64,000 nt of DNA, taken from positions 35,878 to 99,877 of the forward strand of contig NZ_JAGGPB010000068.1 in the NCBI RefSeq assembly GCF_018614055.1, written 5' to 3'. This stretch comes from Streptomyces sp. ISL-98. Lineage in GTDB: Bacteria > Actinomycetota > Actinomycetes > Streptomycetales > Streptomycetaceae. The translations under genes and the position numbers were made by a program. Under the pieces are notes generated by a model. It did not search any database and had not been told where the DNA came from. It saw only the letters and a program-made list of their open reading frames with translations. Positions 7,955 through 14,974 of the stretch are shown here, piece by piece (positions within the stretch are counted from its first letter, which is position 1; every line of letters starts with the position of its first letter).

Positions 7955-8920
7955 ATGAAGAGTCCCCTGCTCTCCCTGCCCGGCGCCGTCCCCGCCGAAG
8001 GGCGCGACGAAGGCGTCGCCGCGCACTACGGCGATCTGTTCCGCGAACAGCGCGCGCTCGCCGGCGGCACCGGTTTCGTCGACCTCTCGCACCGCGGTGT
8101 CGTCACCGTCACCGGCGACGACCGGCTGAGCTGGCTGCACCTCCTGATCACGCAGCACGTCAGCGAGCTGCCCGCGGGCCGGGCCACCGAGGCGCTGATC
8201 CTCACCGCGCACGGGCACGTCGAGCATGCGATGTATCTCGTCGACGACGGCGAGACGGTGTGGATGCATGTCGAACCGGGCACGCAGGGCGATCTCATCG
8301 CGTACCTGGAGTCGATGAAGTTCTTCTACCGGGTGGAGACCGCCGACCGGACCGACGACTTCGCCGTCGTCCACCTCCCCGCGGGCTCGATCGCGGAGGT
8401 ACCCGAAGGCGTGGCCGTACGGGAGACCTCGTACGGCCGTGACCTCTTCCTGCCGCGCGGCGACCTGGAGTCGTACGCCGAAAGCCACGGGCCCGCGATC
8501 GGCATCCTGGCGTACGAGGCCCTGCGCGTCGAAGCGCACCGGCCCCGCCTCGGCTTCGAGACCGACCACCGCACCATCCCGCACGAGCTGGGCTGGATCG
8601 GCAGCGCCGTACACCTCCAGAAGGGCTGCTACCGGGGCCAGGAGACCGTCGCCCGCGTCCAGAACCTGGGGAAGCCGCCGCGCCGGCTGGTCTTCCTGCA
8701 CCTGGACGGCAGCGAGGTCCTGCTGCCCGGTCCCGGTACTCCGGTGCGGCTCGCGGCGGACGGCGAGGAGGGGCGCCAGCTGGGGTTCATCACCACGTCG
8801 GCCCGCCACCACGAGCTGGGGCCCATCGCGCTCGCGCTCGTGAAGCGCAATGTGCCGGTCGATGCCGAGCTGCTGGTGGGGAACACCGCAGCCGCGCAGG
8901 AAGTCGTCGTAGAGCCGTAA
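7955..8920 (+). CDS. ygfZ: YgfZ/GcvT-like folate-binding Fe-S assembly protein
   Basis: 321 aa, aminomethyltransferase fold used in tetrahydrofolate-dependent repair or assembly of certain Fe-S enzymes. The family signature K-G-C-Y-x-G-Q-E is at 223-230 (LQKGCYRGQETVAR). A GcvT-like N-terminal half (GTGFVDLSHRGVVTVTGDDR) precedes it. No ribosome site is seen; TAGGCT at 7942-7947 lies 7 nt before ATG 7955, suggesting a leaderless transcript. It converges with dtd. Confidence 0.9.
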   Translation: MKSPLLSLPGAVPAEGRDEGVAAHYGDLFREQRALAGGTGFVDLSHRGVVTVTGDDRLSWLHLLITQHVSELPAGRATEALILTAHGHVEHAMYLVDDGETVWMHVEPGTQGDLIAYLESMKFFYRVETADRTDDFAVVHLPAGSIAEVPEGVAVRETSYGRDLFLPRGDLESYAESHGPAIGILAYEALRVEAHRPRLGFETDHRTIPHELGWIGSAVHLQKGCYRGQETVARVQNLGKPPRRLVFLHLDGSEVLLPGPGTPVRLAADGEEGRQLGFITTSARHHELGPIALALVKRNVPVDAELLVGNTAAAQEVVVEP

Positions 8921-8961
8921 GCCCGTGGAAGAGCCGATCCGTCGAAGCCGTAAAGCGGGCC

Positions 8962-9387
8962 CTACACCTCGACGATCACCGTGAACGGGCCGTGATTCGT
9001 GAGCGAGACCCTCATGTCCGCTCCGAACCGGCCCGTCTCCACGTGCGCGCCCAGCGCCCGCAGCTGCGCCACTACCTCGTCGACCAGCGGTTCGGCCACC
9101 TCGCCGGGCGCCGCGGCGTTCCAGGTGGGGCGGCGGCCCTTGCGGGCGTCCCCGTAGAGAGTGAACTGTGAAATGACCAGAAGCGGCGCATTCACATCGG
9201 AGCAGGACTTCTCGCCCGCAAGGATCCGAACCGACCACAGCTTGCGGGCGAGCTGTGCCGCCTTGTCCTTTGTGTCCTCGTGGGTCACTCCCACCAGCAC
9301 ACACAGGCCTTCGCCGACGATCTCGCCGACCGTCTGCCCCGCCACGACGACGCTCGCGCCGTCCACCCGCTGAACCACTGCACGCAT
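8962..9387 (-). CDS. dtd: D-aminoacyl-tRNA deacylase
   Basis: 141 aa, hydrolyses D-amino acids from mischarged tRNA. Motif SQFTLYGD (near residue 80) and C-terminal NHGPFTVIVEV match the catalytic and Gly-Pro motifs; the family more often has GPVT than GPFT. Start ATG 9387 (MRAVVQRV). TAGGTT on the minus strand (9400-9395) lies 7 nt upstream with no ribosome site, so it is probably leaderless. Confidence 0.93.
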   Translation of the reverse strand: MRAVVQRVDGASVVVAGQTVGEIVGEGLCVLVGVTHEDTKDKAAQLARKLWSVRILAGEKSCSDVNAPLLVISQFTLYGDARKGRRPTWNAAAPGEVAEPLVDEVVAQLRALGAHVETGRFGADMRVSLTNHGPFTVIVEV

Positions 9388-9394
9388 ACGGACC

Positions 9395-9400
9395 AACCTA
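9395..9400 (-). promoter_or_regulatory. -10 box for leaderless dtd
   Basis: TAGGTT read on the minus strand, 7 nt from the start codon, with no Shine-Dalgarno between them. Confidence 0.4.
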
Positions 9401-9512
9401 TCCGGGGCTGAACGGGCGACGAGCGCCTGCGTACCCCCCGTCAGGAGTGGCACGATGCACGGAGGCGGTGCGCGCCGCACCGGTGCGCACCGGTCGAGGG
9501 GACGGAACATCC

Positions 9513-10109
9513 ATGAGCACACCTGGCATCGGGCAGCCACCCGGGCCCGTACCTATGCCGCTGATCCAGCTGGCGTCCGCCGCTGCCGCCTCCGCCGCAC
9601 GACCACCGGCGCAGCGGACCGGCGACAGCGATGCCGGTGTCCTGTCACTGCTCCGGCTGCCCGAACTGCGCGCACTGCGCCGTGACTCGCAGCGGAACGA
9701 GGCGGACCTCAGCTATGTGCGGCGCCTGCTGCACGGGCGGATCGACATCCTCAGGGCCGAGCTCTCACGGCGTACGGGGCCGGAGTCCCCGGTCGTGGAC
9801 CGGCTTTCCGAGATCCTCGCCGACGCCCCGTCGAGCCACCGCTCCTCCGCCCGGCACGTCACGATGTCCACGCCGCACAGTGAGGAGTCCCGGCTGCTGG
9901 CCGCCGAGATGCTCGCGGATGTCGAGCTGTCGGACCTCGGCGCGCGTACGGACGAGGAGCTGCACGAGGCGATGGGACGGCTGGTCCGTTACGAACAGCA
10001 GGTCTCGCGGCGCAGGCAACAGCTTCAGCGGACGGCGGACGATTGCAGTGCCGAGATCGCCCGCAGGTACCGTGATGGGGAAGCGCAAGTAGACGACCTG
10101 CTGACCTGA
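9513..10109 (+). CDS. rsiG: RsiG, c-di-GMP-dependent anti-sigma-WhiG factor
   Basis: 198 aa. Sequesters sigma WhiG when bound to cyclic di-GMP, delaying sporulation. The protein is mostly helical with a Pro/Ala-rich N-terminus. The recalled c-di-GMP signature E-x3-S-x2-R-x3-Q-x3-D is perfect at 161-176 (Glu161, Ser165, Arg168, Gln172, Asp176) and near-perfect at 63-78 (Glu63, Ser67, Arg70, His74 in place of Gln, Asp78). This two-helix layout is that of Streptomyces RsiG. whiG itself is not in the window. Confidence 0.9.
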   Translation: MSTPGIGQPPGPVPMPLIQLASAAAASAARPPAQRTGDSDAGVLSLLRLPELRALRRDSQRNEADLSYVRRLLHGRIDILRAELSRRTGPESPVVDRLSEILADAPSSHRSSARHVTMSTPHSEESRLLAAEMLADVELSDLGARTDEELHEAMGRLVRYEQQVSRRRQQLQRTADDCSAEIARRYRDGEAQVDDLLT

Positions 10110-10164
10110 GGCACTGACCTGGCCTTACGGGGAGCCTGGTCCAGCCCTCCTCGGAAGGTCGAAG

Positions 10165-11136
10165 ATGTCATCGAGCACCGCCGTCCCCGTCATATCCCCC
10201 TCCCCGGTCCTCGCCGAAGTCGTTCGTTCCGGTTTCGTCGAGGGCCATCACCGGGGATCGCTCGTCGTTCTGGCGGCGGACGGCAGTGTGGACCTGGCGG
10301 TCGGTGACCCGTACGCCCCCGTCTTCCCGCGCTCCAGCAACAAGCCGATGCAGGCGGCCGCGGTGCTGCGGGCCGGTCTGGAGCTGTCGGGGGAGCGGCT
10401 GGCGCTGTCGGCCGCGAGCCACTCCGGGGAGCCGTTCCACCTGGATCTCGTACGGAAGATGCTGGCGGAGGCGGGGCTCGCGGAGTCGGACCTCCAGACT
10501 CCGCCGGACCTGCCGCTGGACCCGGTGGAGGCGGAGACGTACCTCGCCGCGGGCGGGGTACGCGAGCGTCTCACCATGAACTGCTCGGGCAAGCACGCCG
10601 CGATGCTGGCCGTGTGCGCCGTCAACGGGTGGGACGCAGAAACGTACCTGCACCCCTCGCACCCGCTTCAGCAGCTGGTCCTGAAGGTGGTCGAGGAGGC
10701 GAGCGGCGAGCGCGTCACGGCGGTCGGGACCGACGGCTGTGGCGCCCCGCTGATGGCCATCAGCCTCACCGGCCTCGCCCGTGCCTTCCGCCACTTCGTC
10801 GTCGCCGAGCCGGGCACGGCGGAGCGCCGCGTCGCGGACGCGATGCGCGCCCACCCCGAGTACGTCGCCGGTACGCGCCGCCCCGACACGTGGCTGATGC
10901 GCGAGGTGCCGGGAACGCTCTCGAAGATGGGCGCCGAGGCGGTCCAGGCGGTGGCTCTGCCGGACGGCCGCGCCCTCGCGTTCAAGATCGATGACGGTGC
11001 GACGCGGGCACTCGGCCCGGTGCTGGCCGGCGTACTGCGCAAGCTCGGCGTGGACGGGCCGGTCGTCGACCGCATCGGGCGGTCGCCGCTGATGGGCGGG
11101 GCGGCGGAGGTCGGGGAGATACGCGCGGCGCTCTGA
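10165..11136 (+). CDS. Asparaginase, type II (AnsA/ReAV-like) family
   Basis: 323 aa. Hydrolyses L-asparagine to aspartate and ammonia; this is the family unrelated to E. coli AnsA/AnsB. Motifs: SSNKPMQ with Ser57/58 and Lys60, SHSGEP, NCSGKHAAM and GTDGCGAP. Start ATG 10165; the GGAAGG before it is a plausible ribosome site. It sits 55 bp after rsiG but is probably functionally separate. Confidence 0.88.
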   Translation: MSSSTAVPVISPSPVLAEVVRSGFVEGHHRGSLVVLAADGSVDLAVGDPYAPVFPRSSNKPMQAAAVLRAGLELSGERLALSAASHSGEPFHLDLVRKMLAEAGLAESDLQTPPDLPLDPVEAETYLAAGGVRERLTMNCSGKHAAMLAVCAVNGWDAETYLHPSHPLQQLVLKVVEEASGERVTAVGTDGCGAPLMAISLTGLARAFRHFVVAEPGTAERRVADAMRAHPEYVAGTRRPDTWLMREVPGTLSKMGAEAVQAVALPDGRALAFKIDDGATRALGPVLAGVLRKLGVDGPVVDRIGRSPLMGGAAEVGEIRAAL

Positions 11137-11246
11137 GGACCTGCCCGGGGCCGACGGCCGGGGCGTGGGCTCGGAGCGAGGGCGTGTAATTTGCGGGCGT
11201 TTCAATACGGGCGACAGGCGGCGTCTCGTGTGCCTAGCGTGTGCGC

Positions 11247-12491
11247 ATGAGTGTCGACGTCCGTACGATCACCGCGTCCGAGTACCCCGACTGGCTCGCC
11301 GCCCTGGCCACCGGCTTTCTCCGCCGGACTGTCGCCTCGGAGGCCGAAGTCGCCGAACGCATGGCGTATACGGGCCTGGAGCGTGTGCAGGGCGCGTTCG
11401 ACGACGGGCGGTGCGTCGCGACGTACCGCTCCTTCGCGCAGGAGCTCACGGTGCCCGGCGGCGCACAGCTGCCTGCGAGCGCCGTGTCCAACGTGACCGT
11501 GACGGCCACGCACCGCAGGCGCGGTCTGCTCAGCCGGATGATGGACACGGACCTGGCGGCGGCGAAGGAACGCGGCGACGTCCTGTCGACCCTGATCTCC
11601 GCCGAGTACCCCATTTACGGGCGGTACGGATTCGGGCCTGCTGCCGGCTTCACCGAGTGGGAGGTCGACGTGTCCCGGTCCGGGCTCGACCCGCGCTGGG
11701 CGGGGCCCGACGACGGCGGCCGGGTCGATCTGACCGACGGGGCCGACGTACGCAAGATCGGGCCCGAGCTGTACGAGCGCTTCCGGGCGGTGCAGCACGG
11801 TGCGATCGACCGGGACGAGCGCTGGTGGCAGCTCAACACCGGGCAGGTGACCCAGGCGCACCAGCCCTGGAGCAAGCCGTTCTACGCCGTCTACCGTTCG
11901 GCGCACGGCGAGGTCGAGGGCCTGATGGTCTTCGATTCCGACGAGAAGTGGGCGGACGCCAAGCAGCCGCTGAACACGGCGACCGTACGCGGCATGATCG
12001 CGGTGACGCCGACCGCGGAGCGTGCGCTGTGGCACTTCGTCTGCGCGGTCGACTGGATCACGTCGGTACGGTCCGGATACCGCGCCACTGACGATCTGCT
12101 TCCCCTCCTGCTCCCGGATCCCCGGGCTGCCAGAATCGTCAGTCAGGCAGATTTCCTGTGGGTGCGGCTGCTGGACGTCGTACGGGCCCTTGAGGCCCGT
12201 ACGTATGCGGTGCCCGCCTCGCTCGTGCTGGAGGTGCACGACGCGGCGGGGCTTGCGGGCGGGCGCTTCCGGCTGGACGCGGCGCCGGACGGGGCGGTGT
12301 GCGTCCCGTCGTCCGAGTCGCCCGGTCTGACGCTGGATGTGCGGGAGCTGGGTGCGCTGTACCTGGGTGAGGAGTCCGCGGTGCGGCTGGTGGCGCTGGG
12401 GCGGGTGACGGAGGAGGTGGCGGGCGCCGCCGTCATTGCCGACGCCTTGTTCCGTACGTCCAGGCGGCCGTGGTGCCCGGACATCTTCTGA
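11247..12491 (+). CDS. Eis-like N-acetyltransferase with SCP2-type C-terminal domain
   Basis: 414 aa from ATG 11247 (GTG 11241 is an alternative). Two GNAT-like domains (acetyl-CoA site VTVTATHRRRGLLSRMM near residue 85) and a C-terminal sterol-carrier-like domain. Mycobacterial Eis uses this architecture to acetylate aminoglycosides and other amines; whether this protein confers resistance is not known. TAGCGT at 11235-11240 lies 6 nt before ATG 11247, suggesting a leaderless start. Confidence 0.88.
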   Translation: MSVDVRTITASEYPDWLAALATGFLRRTVASEAEVAERMAYTGLERVQGAFDDGRCVATYRSFAQELTVPGGAQLPASAVSNVTVTATHRRRGLLSRMMDTDLAAAKERGDVLSTLISAEYPIYGRYGFGPAAGFTEWEVDVSRSGLDPRWAGPDDGGRVDLTDGADVRKIGPELYERFRAVQHGAIDRDERWWQLNTGQVTQAHQPWSKPFYAVYRSAHGEVEGLMVFDSDEKWADAKQPLNTATVRGMIAVTPTAERALWHFVCAVDWITSVRSGYRATDDLLPLLLPDPRAARIVSQADFLWVRLLDVVRALEARTYAVPASLVLEVHDAAGLAGGRFRLDAAPDGAVCVPSSESPGLTLDVRELGALYLGEESAVRLVALGRVTEEVAGAAVIADALFRTSRRPWCPDIF

Positions 12492-12498
12492 GACCCGG

Positions 12499-12687
12499 CT
12501 AACCGAACGCGGGCTGTAAGAGCAGGACCAGAACGATGGCGCCGAGGCTCAGGCATGCCGTGTTCTTGGCCTTTACGCCGATGGACAGCAGGGCGACGGC
12601 GACCAGACCCATGGCGCCGAACTGCCACTGGATGAGCTCTTCGAGGGTGAAGAAGACTGCTGCGAGGAGGATGGCGATGAGCGGCAT
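12499..12687 (-). CDS. 62-aa membrane protein, paralog 1 of a duplicated cassette
   Basis: Two predicted helices: residues 2-16 (PLIAILLAAVFFTLE) and 25-38, then a third hydrophobic run to the C-terminus (LSLGAIVLVLLLQP). It shares size and the motifs EWQ/QWQxGA and IGVKAK with the paralog at 12857-13045. Start ATG 12687 follows GGAGGGA. It is transcribed away from two palindromic operators. No function is known to me. Confidence 0.75.
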   Translation of the reverse strand: MPLIAILLAAVFFTLEELIQWQFGAMGLVAVALLSIGVKAKNTACLSLGAIVLVLLLQPAFG

Positions 12688-12742
12688 TGCGGTCCCTCCC
12701 TGGGATTCGTCCCACTTGGCAGCTGGTTGGCCAGGTTGTTCA

Positions 12743-12833
12743 AGTTGGCCACCAACTCTAAGGAAGTTGTCCCCTACTTGGACCGAGAGGTAACCATTCC
12801 GCTTCCAACTCCCGCTAAATGGTGCGGAGTTGG
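12743..12833. promoter_or_regulatory. Operator pair, copy 1: AGTTGG/CCAACT and CCAACTCC/GGAGTTGG
   Basis: Palindrome A (12743-12757) has arms AGTTGG and CCAACT around 3 bases. Palindrome B (12805-12833) has arms CCAACTCC and GGAGTTGG around a 13-base core containing CCGCTA. Both lie upstream of the 12499-12687 gene and recur almost unchanged 365 bp away. Confidence 0.72.
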
Positions 12834-12856
12834 AGAAGTTGTGTCGGAGATGTGGT

Positions 12857-13045
12857 TCAGGCCGTCGGGCCTGTCACCTGCATGGCGATCACCACGGCGC
12901 CGATTCCGGCGCAGGTGGGACTCTTGGCCTTGACGCCGACGGCGATCAGCAGCAGCCCTACGGCGCTGAGGGCGCCGTACTGCCACTCGGCGAACTTCTC
13001 GAACCCGACGACGACAACGGCGGCGAGCAACAGGAGTGCGGGCAT
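12857..13045 (-). CDS. 62-aa membrane protein, paralog 2 of a duplicated cassette
   Basis: Same length and layout as paralog 1: residues 2-13 hydrophobic (PALLLLAAVVVV), FEKFAEWQYGALSAVG, then VGLLLIAVGVKAK and a hydrophobic tail. Shared E.WQ.GA and GVKAK suggest the pair is recent. Start ATG 13045 is preceded by GGAGGGA, with A' operator 63 bp upstream. The neighbouring GntR gene is divergent. Confidence 0.75.
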   Translation of the reverse strand: MPALLLLAAVVVVGFEKFAEWQYGALSAVGLLLIAVGVKAKSPTCAGIGAVVIAMQVTGPTA

Positions 13046-13107
13046 GGTGGTCCCTCCTTCGGGGCGGGGCTGCGAGGGGCTGGTACTGGCATCGCCAAGT
13101 CGGGTCG

Positions 13108-13198
13108 AGTTGGCAACCAACTACACCAAGTTTGTGCCCACTTGGCCGGGGTCAATAAACAACTTGCAAACAACTCCCGCTAGATGGCGAGTAGTTGT
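13108..13198. promoter_or_regulatory. Operator pair, copy 2, overlapping the GntR promoter
   Basis: Palindrome A' (13108-13122) has the same AGTTGG/CCAACT arms. Palindrome B' (13170-13198) has arms ACAACT/AGTTGT and the same core (AACTCCCGCTA then GATGGCG). B' ends 12 bp before the GntR GTG start, so the regulator probably represses its own operon and the small membrane genes. Confidence 0.72.
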
Positions 13199-13209
13199 AG
13201 CGTCGAGTT

Positions 13210-14091
13210 GTGAACCAGGAGAAGCTGACAGTGAACGGCAGAAAGCTCTCGTACGTGGAAGTGGCGGACGCCCTGCGCGAGCGCATCCACAGCGGTGACC
13301 TCAAGGCCGGGAACCCCATGCCGACGCAGACCCGCCTGGCCGGCGAGTTCGGCGTCGAGCGCGGCACGATCCGCAAGGCGCTGCGGGTCCTCCAGGAGGA
13401 GGGCCTCCTCACCGGTGTCACACGCGGCGCTCCGGCCCGTATCGCGGACGCACCGCCCGGCGCACCTGCGGCGCCGGAGCAGGCGCAGCCGACGATGGTC
13501 AGCCTGGGGCCGCGCATCACCACGGCCTTCGCGGAGCCCCAGGTGCGCATCGACGCGGTCAGCCTGACCTCGGAGTCGCTGACGATTGCGCTGGGTGAGC
13601 CGCTGCGGCTGATCCACGAGGGCCGCATAAGGCCGGAGACCGTGGAGGCCCGGATCCTGCTCCCTAGCCGGGAGATCGCGCTGGCCTTCCCCACCCCGGT
13701 GGTGGACCCGACCGACGACGGCCCGGTCCACGAGCGCTGGCTCGCCCAGCGCAACTCCCAGGGGCAGGTGCTGCGCCACAACCTGCTGGCGCTGCGGCGC
13801 TCGCACGGCATCGACGTCAGGGTGACGTTCCGGGCGCTGCCGTTCACGCCGCCCGTGAAGCTCTACCTCCTCAACGGCTCCGAGGCGCTGTTCGGCTACT
13901 ACATGATCCAGAAGCGGGAGGAGGAGATCGAGGACGTGACGACGGAGATGTACGACACGCTCGGCCTCAAATCGCTGCTGTTCTCGTTCGGTTCGGACGA
14001 GGGTGCGCGCAACGCCAAGTTCGTTGAGGAGTCCCAGACTTGGTTCAACGCACTCTGGAACACCATCACGTCGGACCTGACACTCTCTTAG
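13210..14091 (+). CDS. GntR-family regulator
   Basis: 293 aa. The N-terminal winged helix (about 10-80) shows YVEVADALRERIHSGDLKAGNPMPT and FGVERGTIRKALRVLQEEGLL, the classic GntR motif. The C-terminal 200 residues look like a ligand- or partner-binding domain; it does not read as a standard UTRA domain. Start GTG 13210 overlaps a half AGTTG site. It shares one base with the next gene (TAG/GTG), which indicates translational coupling. Confidence 0.87.
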   Translation: MNQEKLTVNGRKLSYVEVADALRERIHSGDLKAGNPMPTQTRLAGEFGVERGTIRKALRVLQEEGLLTGVTRGAPARIADAPPGAPAAPEQAQPTMVSLGPRITTAFAEPQVRIDAVSLTSESLTIALGEPLRLIHEGRIRPETVEARILLPSREIALAFPTPVVDPTDDGPVHERWLAQRNSQGQVLRHNLLALRRSHGIDVRVTFRALPFTPPVKLYLLNGSEALFGYYMIQKREEEIEDVTTEMYDTLGLKSLLFSFGSDEGARNAKFVEESQTWFNALWNTITSDLTLS

Positions 14092-14834
14092 TGACTTCTG
14101 ACGCGACTCAAACCGGACAGGCGGCATCGGTGATCGAAAAAGTGCGGAATTTGATCACGGGTGCGGAGTGTGTGCTCTTCGATTTCGACGGCCCCATCTG
14201 CCGGCTGTTCGCCGGCCACCAGGCGCACCAGGTGGCGGACAGCCTGGTCGACTGGCTGGAGAAGCGCGGCCGGCATGTGCTGCTGACGGAGGAGGAACTG
14301 GCCTCGGACGACCCGCAGGACGTACTGAAGGCCGTGGCCCGGATGCATCCCGGCAGCGACCTGGTCGAGGCGCTGGAGGAGAAACTCACCCGCGAGGAGC
14401 TGCGGGCGGCCGCCACCGCCCGCCCCACGCCCTATGCCGACCCGCTGATACGCACCTGGCGCGCTGTCGGAAGCCGCCTCGCGATCACGACGAACAATTC
14501 CCCGCTGGTGGCCGAGCAGTACCTGACCGGCCGCGGCCTCGCGGACTGCTTCAGACCCCACATCTACGGCCGCACCACAGACCTGGACCGGCTCAAACCG
14601 GCCCCGGACTGCCTCAACCGCGCCCTGACCGCGCTGGGCGCCCGCCCCGCCGCCTCCCTGATGATCGGCGACACGCCTTCGGACCTGATCGCGGCCCGGC
14701 GGGCGGGCGTGAGGTTCCTCGGCTACGGACGGGACCAGCCGCGCATGGAACGCCTCCACAAGGCGGGCGCGGACACGGTCGTCGACGATCTGGGGCAGGT
14801 ACTCCACCTGGTACGGACGCTGGGCCGGGCCTGA
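14091..14834 (+). CDS. HAD-superfamily hydrolase
   Basis: 247 aa. Motif I DFDGP (Asp31, Asp33), motif II TTNNS, motif III Lys in RLKPAPD, motif IV GDTPSD, all expected of a Mg-dependent phosphatase or phosphotransferase. The cap domain is C1-like and helical, giving phosphoglycolate-type architecture. GTG 14091 overlaps the GntR stop. Together with the kinase-like gene downstream, it suggests a phosphorylation/dephosphorylation cycle on a small molecule of unknown identity. Confidence 0.87.
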   Translation: MTSDATQTGQAASVIEKVRNLITGAECVLFDFDGPICRLFAGHQAHQVADSLVDWLEKRGRHVLLTEEELASDDPQDVLKAVARMHPGSDLVEALEEKLTREELRAAATARPTPYADPLIRTWRAVGSRLAITTNNSPLVAEQYLTGRGLADCFRPHIYGRTTDLDRLKPAPDCLNRALTALGARPAASLMIGDTPSDLIAARRAGVRFLGYGRDQPRMERLHKAGADTVVDDLGQVLHLVRTLGRA

Positions 14835-14974
14835 GCCGTCACCCGTACCCCGTTCGGAGCAGGCGTCACCCGCTAGGCCTAAGGTGCCCCAAGTCACGGT
14901 GTAACCAAGGAACTTCGCAGTTACTCTGTGCGCATCGTCATAGATCCCCCCGCGCGAGTATCCAGGAGAGGCCC

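Noticed and set aside
6854..9304. Very long minus-strand frame (over 800 codons) opposite nur and ygfZ
   Set aside because: Antisense shadow of three well-supported plus-strand genes; Arg/Gly/Asp-rich composition with no recognisable domain.
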